From contig NZ_CP108518.1 of assembly GCF_035989885.1 (NCBI RefSeq), positions 868,001 to 932,000 on the forward strand: 64,000 nucleotides of DNA, written 5' to 3'. The notes beneath the pieces were generated by a model. It was given only the letters and a program-made list of their open reading frames with translations, ran no database searches and had not been told where the DNA came from. A program made the translations under genes and the position numbers. Of the stretch, positions 48,172 through 56,489 are shown in pieces (within the stretch, counting starts at the first letter, position 1; each line of letters opens with the position of its first letter). Source of the stretch: Streptomyces sp. NBC_01232. Lineage in GTDB: Bacteria; Actinomycetota; Actinomycetes; Streptomycetales; Streptomycetaceae.

Positions 48172-49923
48172 ATGCGACGCGCCTCCCCCACGGGCACCGG
48201 CACCCCGGCGGAACCCGGCAGGAGGTGGACCGTGACGGGAATCGCCGGCGCGGCCGCGGGCGCCGCGGTCGTCGGCTTCGGCGGGCTGTACGCCGCCGCG
48301 CTGCTCCTGGCCGGCGAGGACATCGCCGTGGGCACGAAGGTGCGCGGCGTCTCCATAGGCGGGATGAGCAGGGACGAGGCCCTCCGGACCCTGGACCGGG
48401 AGCTCGGCCCGGCCGCCGCGGCCCCGGTCGCGCTGCGGATCGGCGAGCGCACCGAGCAGGCCGACCCGGCGGCGCTCGGCCTGTCCCTGGACAGCGCCGC
48501 GACCGTCGACCGGGCCGCCCGCACCGGATCCGGCCCGCTGACGGTGATCGGCCGGCTCTTCGCCTCCGGCGATCCCGACCTGCGCCCGGTGGTCCGCCTC
48601 GACGAGAAGGCGGCCCGCGGCTCCCTGGACGGCATCGCGAAGGCCGCCGGGGTAGAGGCCCGGGAGGGCTCCGTCGCCTTCGAGAAGGGCAGGGCCAAGG
48701 CGATCGCCCCGGTCACCGGAATCGCCGTCGACGTGGACGGCTCTCTGGCCGCGCTGCGCGCCGGCCACCCGCTGGCCGGCACCGAACCGCTCGCCCTGCC
48801 CGTTCGGCGGACCGAGCCGAAGGTGGGCCGGCAGGAGACCGACCGGGCCCTGAAGGAGTTCGCCGAGCCGGCGATGTCCGCCCCGGTGACCCTCGCGGTC
48901 GCCGGGCGGAACATAACCGTCTCCCCCGCCGTCCTCTCCAAGCACCTGAGCCTGAAGGACGACGGCGGGGGCCGCCTCGCCCCGGGCCTCGACGCGAAGG
49001 CGCTGCTCGCCGACCCGGCCCTCGCGGGGCCGCTGCGCCAGGCCGCCCCGCGCCCCGCCGAGGCACGCCTGCGGCTCGACGGCACGGGCCGCGTCACGGT
49101 CACCGAGGAGGGCAGGGCGGGCCGGCAGGTCACGGAACGGGCCCTGAGCGCAGCGGTGCTCCCGCTGCTGACCGGCACCGGCGCGGCCGCCCGTACCGGC
49201 GAGGTCGCCACCGAGGCCGCCGCGCCCCGGCTCTCCAAGGACACCGTCGAGCAGCTCGGGATCAAGGAGAAGGTGTCCTCCTTCACGGTCCGCTTCGAGC
49301 CGGCCGCGTACCGGACGACCAACATCGGGCGGGCCGCCGAGCTGATCGACGGCTCGCTGGTGCTGCCCGACGAGACCTGGAGCTTCAACCGGACCGTCGG
49401 CGAACGCACCAAGGAGAACGGCTTCGTCGACGGCCTGATCATCAACAACGGGCAGTACGAGAAGGCCGCCGGCGGCGGGGTGTCGGCCGTCGCCACCACG
49501 GTGTTCAACGCGATGTTCTTCGCGGGCGTCAAGCCCGTCGAGTACGGCGCCCACTCCTTCTACATCGAGCGCTACCCCGAGGGCCGCGAGGCCACGGTGG
49601 CCTGGGGCAGCCTCGACCTGCGCTTCGCCAACGACTCGGGCAAGGCCCTGTACATCCAGGCCGAGGCCACGGACACCTCGATCACCATCACCTTCCTCGG
49701 CACGAAGAAGTACGAGGAGATACGCGCGGACCAGGGCCCGCGGACCAACATCAAGCAGCCGGCCGTCCGCAACGGCAGCGGCCCCAAGTGCGAGCCCCAG
49801 TCACCGCTGGAGGGCTTCGACGTGGCCGTGGACCGCGTCTTCGTGCAGGGCGGCCAAGAGGTCAAGCGGGAGACGATGAAGACGCGTTACACGCCGCGCG
49901 ACAGCGTGACGTGCGCCGCATGA
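48172..49923 (+). CDS. VanW-family cell-wall protein
   Basis: The product has 583 residues. One N-terminal helix (IAGAAAGAAVVGFGGLYAAA) anchors it. Two to three PG_binding_4-like domains (residues ~60-370) precede the VanW domain, recognised by NIGRAAELIDGSLVLPDETW, SFNRTVGERTKENGFVDGLI and AGGGVSAVATTVFNAMFFAG. VanW proteins are cell-wall associated; the name comes from vancomycin-resistance clusters but the biochemical role is unknown. AGGAGA precedes the ATG. Its TGA overlaps the ATG of the DUF418 gene. Confidence 0.93.
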   Translation: MRRASPTGTGTPAEPGRRWTVTGIAGAAAGAAVVGFGGLYAAALLLAGEDIAVGTKVRGVSIGGMSRDEALRTLDRELGPAAAAPVALRIGERTEQADPAALGLSLDSAATVDRAARTGSGPLTVIGRLFASGDPDLRPVVRLDEKAARGSLDGIAKAAGVEAREGSVAFEKGRAKAIAPVTGIAVDVDGSLAALRAGHPLAGTEPLALPVRRTEPKVGRQETDRALKEFAEPAMSAPVTLAVAGRNITVSPAVLSKHLSLKDDGGGRLAPGLDAKALLADPALAGPLRQAAPRPAEARLRLDGTGRVTVTEEGRAGRQVTERALSAAVLPLLTGTGAAARTGEVATEAAAPRLSKDTVEQLGIKEKVSSFTVRFEPAAYRTTNIGRAAELIDGSLVLPDETWSFNRTVGERTKENGFVDGLIINNGQYEKAAGGGVSAVATTVFNAMFFAGVKPVEYGAHSFYIERYPEGREATVAWGSLDLRFANDSGKALYIQAEATDTSITITFLGTKKYEEIRADQGPRTNIKQPAVRNGSGPKCEPQSPLEGFDVAVDRVFVQGGQEVKRETMKTRYTPRDSVTCAA

Positions 49924-51227
49924 GGCGCACGGGGGGCAGGAAAAGAGTGGGGGACGTGAGCGGTGTGGGGGACGTGAGTGGCGTGAGTGGCGCAGGGGAT
50001 ATGAGGGACGCGAAAGCCGTAAGCGGTGCGGGGGCTCCGGCCCGGGGGACCGGCAGGCTCGCCGGTGTCGACGCCGTGCGCGGCCTGGCCGTCCTCGGCA
50101 TGTTTGCCGTACACGTCGGTCCCAGCCCCGAGCCCGAGGGAGCCGGTTACCTCCTCGTCGCGGCCGACGGACGCGCCCCGGCCCTCTTCACCCTGCTCGC
50201 CGGCTTCTCCCTGGTCCTCGCCCAGCGCGGGCTGGACCCGTCGCAGCGGCCCCGGGGCTGGGCGCTGCGCTGGCGTCCCCTGCTGATCCGCTGCGTGCTG
50301 CTGGCCGTACTCGGCTTCTGGCTGGCCTCGTTGTGGCCCGGGATCCTGGTCATCCTGGCCTTCTTCGCCGTGTACTTCCTGGCGGCCGAGCCGTTCACCC
50401 GCCTCTCCACCCCGGTGCTCACCGCCGTGGCGGGCGCGTCGGTGGTGGCGGGACCGGTGCTGTCGTACCTGCTGGGCCCGGTGTTCGGGTACGGGGCGTC
50501 CGGGCGCGGCCTGGTCCCCGAGGCCACCGATCTGACCAGCTGGTCCGGGCTGGGTGCGGTGCTGTGCGAACTGCTGCTCACCGGGGCGTATCCGCTGGCC
50601 ACCTACTTCCCGTACGTCCTGGCCGGGATGGCCCTCGCCCGTCTGTGCGACGTGCGGGTGCGGGCGGTGGCCCTGCGGATGGCGGTGTGGGGAACGGCGG
50701 CCGCCCTCGCCGGGTACGGCTCCGCCTGGCTCGCGAGCCACGTGTTCGGCGCCCGGCAGCGCCTGCTGGAGGCGATCGCGGTCCACCACCCGGAGGCCAT
50801 GGCCGCCGACGACCCCGTACGGGAGGTGCTGCGCGGTCAGTACGGCGCCGTGCCGAGCACCTCCTGGGACTGGCTGCTGGTGGCCGACCCCTACAGCCAG
50901 ACTCCGCTGGAGACCCTGGGCAATGCGGGCGTGGGCTGCGCCCTCATCGGGCTGTGCGCCCTGGCCGCGCGCCACGGCGCGGGCGCCCGCCTGCTGCGGC
51001 CGCTCACGGTGCTCGGGGCGATGGCGCTGAGCGCGTACGTCGTCCACGCACTGGTGCTGGCCGGCCCGGCGCACGGCGCAGCGTCCTGGTCCGCCTGGAT
51101 CGCCTTCAGCGGAGCGGCGCTGGCCCTGACCTGGGCCTGGCAGCAGATCTGGGCGGACAGCCCCCTGCGCCGCGGCCCGGTGGAACACGTACTCCGGCTG
51201 GCCACGCAGGGGCGGAGCGGGGCCTAG
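49920..51227 (+). CDS. DUF418/heparan-glucosaminide-acetyltransferase-like membrane protein
   Basis: The product has 435 residues. After a ~45-residue Gly/Ser/Val-rich lead with short repeats (GDVSGVGDVSGVSGAGDM), it shows RLAGVDAVRGLAVLGMFAVH, the hallmark opening of the HGSNAT/DUF418 group, and about ten membrane helices ending with a typical DUF418 C-terminal block (VLGAMALSAYVVHALVLAGP). These may move acyl groups across the membrane onto wall polymers. It overlaps the VanW gene by ATGA, so a common role in the cell envelope is likely. Confidence 0.9.
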   Translation: MRRTGGRKRVGDVSGVGDVSGVSGAGDMRDAKAVSGAGAPARGTGRLAGVDAVRGLAVLGMFAVHVGPSPEPEGAGYLLVAADGRAPALFTLLAGFSLVLAQRGLDPSQRPRGWALRWRPLLIRCVLLAVLGFWLASLWPGILVILAFFAVYFLAAEPFTRLSTPVLTAVAGASVVAGPVLSYLLGPVFGYGASGRGLVPEATDLTSWSGLGAVLCELLLTGAYPLATYFPYVLAGMALARLCDVRVRAVALRMAVWGTAAALAGYGSAWLASHVFGARQRLLEAIAVHHPEAMAADDPVREVLRGQYGAVPSTSWDWLLVADPYSQTPLETLGNAGVGCALIGLCALAARHGAGARLLRPLTVLGAMALSAYVVHALVLAGPAHGAASWSAWIAFSGAALALTWAWQQIWADSPLRRGPVEHVLRLATQGRSGA

Positions 51228-51299
51228 GAAGTCTCTGCCGTTTCCCCCATCCGTGTGACGGGTTCGGCTCGCGCGGCGGCGGTAGGGCAGGGTGGGCGG

Positions 51300-51785
51300 A
51301 TGCAGCTGCGCCGGGCCCTGGCCCTGATCCTCACCGCGCTCGTGGTGGCCACCGGGTGTGTGACGGTGCGTCCCGCTGCTCCGCCGGACGCGCCGCTGCC
51401 GGGGCCGGCATCGGCGGGGGCGACGCAGGCGCGGCAACCGGCGTCCCTCGCTCTGCCGTTGAGCCCGCTCCCGGGGGCGGCCGAACCGGCCCTGCCCGAG
51501 TCCCCCGCGCCATCCCCGTCATCAGCACCGCCGGAGGCAAGGCCGGCACCCGTCCCTGCCGCGGCCGAGCGGCAGCACCGGCCGCCCCGGCGGGCAGCCG
51601 CGAAGCCCCCGCGGCACCAGCAGCCGGCGAAGCAGGCCAAGCCCGCGGCTCCGGCGAAGCCGCGCAAGCGCCCGCCGACGGTGGCGAAGCCCCGGCCCGC
51701 GCCGCAGCGTACGTTCGACATGGCCCAGCTGTGCGAGGCGGCCAAGGGCACGGTGTCCCCGTCCATCGTCGCCCTCTGCCGCTGA
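51300..51785 (+). CDS. Pro/Ala-rich lipoprotein
   Basis: The product has 161 residues. Signal peptide LALILTALVVATGC ends in a lipobox with Cys18, so it is probably lipid-anchored. The bulk is Pro/Ala/Arg/Lys-rich (PRRAAAKPPRHQQPAKQAKP) and likely disordered, as in wall-spanning proteins. The last ~25 residues (FDMAQLCEAAKGTVSPSIVA) form a small conserved-looking helix with two Cys. ATG at 51300 directly precedes the signal; an in-frame start at 51255 adds an unlikely lead. No family name. Confidence 0.65.
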   Translation: MQLRRALALILTALVVATGCVTVRPAAPPDAPLPGPASAGATQARQPASLALPLSPLPGAAEPALPESPAPSPSSAPPEARPAPVPAAAERQHRPPRRAAAKPPRHQQPAKQAKPAAPAKPRKRPPTVAKPRPAPQRTFDMAQLCEAAKGTVSPSIVALCR

Positions 51786-51814
51786 AGGGACCACGGGGCG
51801 CCCCAAGAGGCCCG

Positions 51815-52260
51815 CTAGTCGCCGGAGAAGCCCCAGAACCAGATCTCCTGCGGCCGGCCCTCGGCGTCGTGCAGGACGGCGCACCTGCCGAACCAACGCC
51901 GTTCGGCCAGCGGCTCCATGAGCTGCACGTGGGCCCGAGCAGGACGGTCGGTCCCAGTCAGCCGGTGGGCCTCGGCAGGCTGAACGGGCTGCACGGTGCC
52001 GTAGTCGGGATCCTCACCAGGCCGCAGGACCCTGTGCATGTCCAGGATCGAGTGCGTCCCCTCTTCCTGGACCCGCTCGTCCTCCCACAGCCCGTCGATG
52101 GTCGCCGGCCGCGGCCTCAGCCCGTCGCCGTCGTCCTCGTCCTCGTCCTCGTCCCAGTAGTAGTCCTGCGCCTCGAAGACCTTCTGTCTCAGGGCTGCGA
52201 GGGGGCCGCCCCGAGATCATCCTGATAGGGAACGAAATACTCCCACCCCGACGCACCCAC
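51815..52260 (-). pseudogene. frameshifted gene of a conserved Streptomyces protein
   Basis: From GTG at 52260 (GGGGA 5 nt upstream) the frame reads VGASGWEYFVPYQDDLGAA and then meets a stop. From the other side of a C5 run (G5 at 52201-52205 on the plus strand), a second frame continues LAALRQKVFEAQDYYWDEDE to a normal end, WFGRCAVLHDAEGRPQEIWF and WGFSGD. Adding one base in the C run would give a 148-residue protein. The C-terminal block is well preserved. So this is a recent single-base loss, a sequencing error, or a slippage switch. Family function unknown. Confidence 0.75.
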
Positions 52261-52341
52261 GACAGTCCCCGCCCTCTGCATCCCGTACCGACAGTCCAGC
52301 AGAAGCTAGTGCAGTGCACCGCGTGGCGACGGCTGCGGGAC

Positions 52342-53565
52342 TCAGACGATCGACTTGATGGTCCTGTCCGCGTACCGCAGGGTCTCGTCGATGGCCCTGT
52401 CCATCTCGCGCAGAGCGTCGGGTTCCGCCGTGAGGAGAGCGGGGACGTTGATGATGCTGGCGGCGAGGAAGCATCCCGATACGGTGAGGAACTGCTTGTA
52501 CCGTTCCTGCCCCGCGTGCCCGAGCGATTCCCAGTCGCGGGGCTCCGGCGGCAGGCTCACCCTCCATTTCTCCAGGGCGTGGACGCCGTGGACCTCGACG
52601 TATTCCATGGTGGCCGTCGCGCGCGACAGCACGTCGACCATCGTGTCGAAGCCCTGCTGAGACTGGTCCAGAGCCGCCTCCGCGGCCTCGACCTCGGTGC
52701 GCAGGCGTTCCTCTTCCTTCTTGTTCCGGCGCTTGCGCAGAACGTAGAAGCCGGCGGCCGCCAGCGCTGCTGCCGGGGCGGCGACCATGCCGGTGAGCAG
52801 GAGAATCCCACCCGCCATCCCCGCACCGCCGGCGGCCAGCGTGCCTCCGCCCAGGAGGGCCAGAGTCGCGTTGGTCGCGGCAGCCCCGGCCAGCGTCGCG
52901 ATGACGGTTCCGGTCGAGGCGGTGCCGAACATTGCGGCGGCGGTGAAGGCACCGTAGGCCGCTGCGCCGCCGACTGCCGCCCCGGCCGCGCCTCCGGCAG
53001 CGGCGCCACGGATCGCGTTCGCGATCCCGGCGGACATGGCCTCGATACGGATCGCCGTAGGGGTCTCGCCCGTGCCCTCGATCTGCCCCTCCCTCGGCCT
53101 CTCCGGCTCGGGGGCCCCGCTGATGCTGCTGGCCAGCTCCACGAACCTCATGAAGAACTCGTCGCGGACGACGTCATGGACCCTGTTGAAGGCTTCCCCG
53201 TGCTCCTGGGCAATCTTCGACCGCTCGGCCGTCTTCTCGTTGATCGCGGCGTGGCGTTCCTTCGTCTCGGCGACCTGGTCGCGCAGCTTCACCGGCCGCT
53301 GACCCCGCTGGAGAGCGAGCGACCTGGTGCGGTCCTCCGCTTCCTGCGTGAGCTGCCCGGGTGTCAGTTGCAGTGCGAGGGCGATGGCGGCCAGACGGTG
53401 CTCCCCGGGGCTTACGAGCCCGTGCTCGATGCGTGAGATCGAGACCGCTCCGCCCTTCCCGTAATCGGCCCGTTCGGCCAGCTCTTCCTGGGTGATGGCG
53501 GGTATCCGGGCCTGCCGGTGCTCGCGGATCACGAGGCCCATCGCCTCTGCGCTGAACTCATTCAC
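52342..53565 (-). CDS. XRE-type regulator with coiled coils and a hydrophobic Ala/Gly region
   Basis: The product has 407 residues. An XRE helix-turn-helix is at residues ~10-70 (ITQEELAERADYGKGGAVSI, SRIEHGLVSPGEHRLAAIAL). A coiled coil follows (~75-125), then a ~90-residue Ala/Gly-rich hydrophobic part (VGGAAAYGAFTAAAMFGTAS, GMAGGILLLTGMVAAPAAAL) that may insert in a membrane or form a pore-like hairpin. A second coiled coil (RRNKKEEERLRTEVEAAEAA) and a soluble end complete it. This mix is unusual for a regulator. GTG at 53565 overlaps the stop of the small gene upstream by 8 bp, so the two are coupled. Confidence 0.75.
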   Translation of the reverse strand: MNEFSAEAMGLVIREHRQARIPAITQEELAERADYGKGGAVSISRIEHGLVSPGEHRLAAIALALQLTPGQLTQEAEDRTRSLALQRGQRPVKLRDQVAETKERHAAINEKTAERSKIAQEHGEAFNRVHDVVRDEFFMRFVELASSISGAPEPERPREGQIEGTGETPTAIRIEAMSAGIANAIRGAAAGGAAGAAVGGAAAYGAFTAAAMFGTASTGTVIATLAGAAATNATLALLGGGTLAAGGAGMAGGILLLTGMVAAPAAALAAAGFYVLRKRRNKKEEERLRTEVEAAEAALDQSQQGFDTMVDVLSRATATMEYVEVHGVHALEKWRVSLPPEPRDWESLGHAGQERYKQFLTVSGCFLAASIINVPALLTAEPDALREMDRAIDETLRYADRTIKSIV

Positions 53566-53773
53566 CGGTTGCGGGCCCCTTGGCCTGCGGGCTGTGGCGA
53601 CGCCAGGAGGACTGAGCCTCACGCGCCAGCGAACCTCCGGAGCGGTATGCCTGGGCGCAGTCTTCCGCGAACTGCTGGGCGGCCTTGACGAGGGCCGGGT
53701 CCCGGCGGGCAGCCTGGACGGCCTGAACGAGGGCAATGGCGAGGGCCAGTTGGGCAAGGTTGAGGCGAGACAT
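53558..53773 (-). CDS. small helical protein, first gene of the XRE operon
   Basis: The product has 71 residues: an N-terminal hydrophobic helix (LNLAQLALAIALVQAVQAA), then RRDPALVKAAQQFAEDCAQA and a basic end. ATG at 53773 with AAAGG upstream. It overlaps the XRE gene by 8 bp. The gene order suggests a partner, for example an antitoxin-like or signalling peptide, but no family is recognised. Confidence 0.6.
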   Translation of the reverse strand: MSRLNLAQLALAIALVQAVQAARRDPALVKAAQQFAEDCAQAYRSGGSLAREAQSSWRRHSPQAKGPATGE

Positions 53774-53802
53774 GGCAGTGGACCGACCTTTCGTCGCTGA
53801 TG

Positions 53803-53841
53803 GTGTCTACGGGTGTCTAACATAGCGTCACTTAGTGTCTG
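53803..53841. promoter_or_regulatory. three direct repeats of GTGTCTA upstream of the XRE operon
   Basis: GTGTCTA starts at 53803 and 53813, and GTGTCTG at 53835. The spacings of 10 and 22 bp put all three on the same face of the helix. The first lies 30 bp from the start codon. They are good candidates for the XRE protein's own binding sites. Confidence 0.5.
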
Positions 53842-53949
53842 GCGTACGCACTATGGCGACTCTGGAACCGGCCGGGGCGAGGGCACGCCGTGGTGATACA
53901 CGGCGATACCCTCGGAGCCGCAGAGCGGACGACACGGGGAGCCACGAAC

Positions 53950-55482
53950 ATGTACGACGCGGGGCCGCAGGCGGTGGAAGCCGTGCGGGCGCTGAGGGTG
54001 CTGGCGCAGGAGCGGCCGCAGGAGCTGGAGCTGTTCGAGGGATTCACGGACGCGGAGCTGGACGGGTGGGCCGTCGCCGTGCCGGAGGACGTCCGGGTGG
54101 TCCTGCGGGAGATCGGCGGCCTGGAGACCGCGGACCACGAGTACCGCTTCGGGCCGCGCGGCCGTGAGACGTTCGCGGACGGCTGCTGGACCCTCGGGGA
54201 GACGGACTTCGGCGAGGGCTCGCTGATCACCGGGGTCGGAGCCGCCGGGTGGGGGCCGGTCGTGGCCGTCAATCCGTGGGGGGCCGATCCGGATGTCACC
54301 GTCGAGGCCCCGGACTTCGCCACCTGGCTCACCGGGTTCGCCGAGCGGCTCGCCGTGGGGGTGGCGGACCGGCCGAGGGGAAGGTTCTCCGTCCCGGCCA
54401 CCCCCACCGTCGAACTCGCCGAGCAGGCAGGGGCGGCCGACCCCGGACTCGCAGCGCTCGCAGCGCTGGCAGCGCTCGTCGACGGCGGCGACGGCAGCGG
54501 CGGCCGCGGCGACTCGCTCACCGATCTCGTCGACCTCAACGGCCTCCCGGGCTATCCGTGCGCCGTGGACTGGGAACCGTACTTCTCCACCTTCCACAAC
54601 ACGGCCGACACCGGAAGCAGCGAGGTCCAGTTCCAGATCGTCGGTGACGGGCGGGCCCTGCTGCTGCGCAGCGTGGTCAGCGGCGACTTCCTCGGCCGGG
54701 CGGTGCGCCGGCACAGCGTGCCGGCCGATGCCGCCCGCTGTGCGGTGGCCGAGCTGTGCGAACTGGCCGACTCCTTACCCGACTTCGTCGTGCTCGAACC
54801 GGGGTGCGCCGACTCCGTGATGGACGGCTGGGCGGTGCCGGTCCCCGAGGACGTCCGGACCGTGTTCCGGGAGATCGGCGGGGTGACGATCGCGGGGCTC
54901 CCCGAGCTGCGGCTGCTTCCCTGGGCCGCCGAGCACGCGGTGGATCCCGAACTGCACCGCATGCTGGGCGGCGACGGCTCCTACTGGCCGCTGGCCCGGA
55001 TCGACCACGGGCGCAGCCACGCCCTGGCGCAGATCCGTATCGACCCGGCGACCGGGCGGTGGGGGTACGTCGTTTCCGTGCCCGGGGACGGCGAGAAGCT
55101 GCGGGAGTACCCGGAGCTGGCCCTGCTCGCCGAATCCCTGCCGGACCTGCTGCTGACCTTCGCCCGGCTGGCCCGGCGGGCCGCGGCCGGGCCGGACTTC
55201 GCCTCGCGGATGTCCCGGGACACCCGGTGGCTGTTCCCCAACACCGGGGAACCCTGGCCGCGTCCCGCCCCGGTCGGCGAGTGGGCCGGCTCGGCGGACC
55301 CGCTGCTCGCGGCGGCCACGGAACTGCCGGACGGGACGCACGCCGCCGACCTGCGGGCGGTACCGATCCCGAGCGACCTGTGCTTCTACCGGGCGGCCGG
55401 CTGGCCCTACGCGGCCCGGCTCGAGCGGCTGCACTTCGCGGCGGCGGGCCAGCTCGCCGCGGCCGTACCCGCCCGGGGCTGA
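53950..55482 (+). CDS. two-domain SUKH (SMI1/KNR4)-like protein
   Basis: The product has 510 residues in two similar halves. Each carries a SUKH-like opening, DGWAVAVPEDVRVVLREIGG (residues ~38-57) and DGWAVPVPEDVRTVFREIGG (~292-311), followed by the LP/LE-type strand patterns. SUKH proteins are immunity or binding proteins against toxin domains, often nucleases; others are regulatory. GGGGAG lies 8 nt before the ATG. The internal duplication is clear from the repeated 20-residue block. It precedes the RNA-repair genes on the same strand. The stop codon lies inside the 14-bp tandem repeat. Confidence 0.82.
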   Translation: MYDAGPQAVEAVRALRVLAQERPQELELFEGFTDAELDGWAVAVPEDVRVVLREIGGLETADHEYRFGPRGRETFADGCWTLGETDFGEGSLITGVGAAGWGPVVAVNPWGADPDVTVEAPDFATWLTGFAERLAVGVADRPRGRFSVPATPTVELAEQAGAADPGLAALAALAALVDGGDGSGGRGDSLTDLVDLNGLPGYPCAVDWEPYFSTFHNTADTGSSEVQFQIVGDGRALLLRSVVSGDFLGRAVRRHSVPADAARCAVAELCELADSLPDFVVLEPGCADSVMDGWAVPVPEDVRTVFREIGGVTIAGLPELRLLPWAAEHAVDPELHRMLGGDGSYWPLARIDHGRSHALAQIRIDPATGRWGYVVSVPGDGEKLREYPELALLAESLPDLLLTFARLARRAAAGPDFASRMSRDTRWLFPNTGEPWPRPAPVGEWAGSADPLLAAATELPDGTHAADLRAVPIPSDLCFYRAAGWPYAARLERLHFAAAGQLAAAVPARG

Positions 55483-55559
55483 CGGGCCGGGGCTGAGTGG
55501 CGCGGGCTGAGTGGCCGGGGCTGAGTGGCGAGGGCTGAGTGGCGAGGGCTGACAGCCCG
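55476..55559. repeat. 14-bp tandem repeat, six copies
   Basis: GGGCTGA begins at 55476, 55490, 55504, 55518, 55532 and 55546, an exact 14-bp period; most copies read GGGCTGAGTGGCGA. The first copy contains the TGA stop of the SUKH-like gene. There is no open frame and no unique spacer. Confidence 0.85.
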
Positions 55560-55694
55560 GGGCTCACGGCCCGGGACCGGATCATCCGACTGGCCCCGGC
55601 CCGGCTGCCCCGGGGTGGCGGGCCGGTTCGCTTGGATGGGCCGGGCGGAGCCCGACCGGAGCTCCGTACAGCCCCTCACCCCCAGGGAGTCGCC

Positions 55695-56402
55695 ATGACG
55701 AAGATCGCCCTCTTCGGCGCGACCGGCACCATCGGAACCCGGGTGCTGCACGAGGCACTCCGGCGCGGCCACGAGGTCACGGCGGTCGTCCGCGATCCGG
55801 CGAAACTGCCGGACTCCGGAACCGGGACGGGGACCGGGAACGGAAGCGGAGGTGGCGGTGGCGGTGGCGGTGGAGCCGCGACGGTGGTGCGCGGCGATGT
55901 CCTCGACCCGGCGTCGGTGGCCGCGGCGGTGGCGGGTCACGACGTGGTGGTCAGTGCCTTCGGCCCCGGCTCCGGAGACCCCGGCGTCCTCGTCACCGCC
56001 GCGAAGTCGCTGATCGGCGGGGTCCGGTCACTTGGCGGGGACGCTCCGGCACCGCGCGTGGTGGTCGTCGGCGGGGCGGGCTCGCTGCGCACCCCCGGCG
56101 GCCCGCTGGTCTGGGACCAGGCCGGCATTCCGGCGCCCGTCCTGGCCCTGATGCACGCCCACGGGGATGCACTGGACTTCCTGCGGACCGTTCCGGTGGA
56201 GGAGGTGCGGTGGACCTGTCTGAGCCCGGCCGCGCAGATCGCGCCCGGCGAGCGCACGGGCACGTACCGGCTCGGGCTGGACGGGCTGGTGGTCGACGAC
56301 GAGGGGCGGAGCCGGATCTCGACGGAGGACTTCGCTGTCGCCCTGGTCGACGAGATCGAGCGCGACGCGCACGCGGGCCGGCGGTTCACCGTCGCCCACT
56401 GA
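55695..56402 (+). CDS. NAD(P)-binding atypical SDR (NmrA-like)
   Basis: The product has 235 residues. The N-terminal cofactor motif KIALFGATGTIGTRVLHEAL is intact (GATGTIG), followed by RGHEVTAVVRDPAKL. A run of Gly/Thr (GTGTGTGNGSGGGGGGGGG, residues ~43-61) interrupts the usual fold and looks like repeat expansion. The domain resumes with VRGDVLDPASVAAAVAGHDV and VVVVGGAGSLRTPGGPLVWD. It is probably an NADPH-dependent reductase or sensor. AGGGAG precedes the ATG. Confidence 0.85.
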   Translation: MTKIALFGATGTIGTRVLHEALRRGHEVTAVVRDPAKLPDSGTGTGTGNGSGGGGGGGGGAATVVRGDVLDPASVAAAVAGHDVVVSAFGPGSGDPGVLVTAAKSLIGGVRSLGGDAPAPRVVVVGGAGSLRTPGGPLVWDQAGIPAPVLALMHAHGDALDFLRTVPVEEVRWTCLSPAAQIAPGERTGTYRLGLDGLVVDDEGRSRISTEDFAVALVDEIERDAHAGRRFTVAH

Positions 56403-56489
56403 GCGGCCGGTAGGCCGTTATTGGGTGGATGCGTCCGGTCGGGCTACCTACAGTGACGGGGCACCCCCGACGTCGAGCAGGAGCGGATC

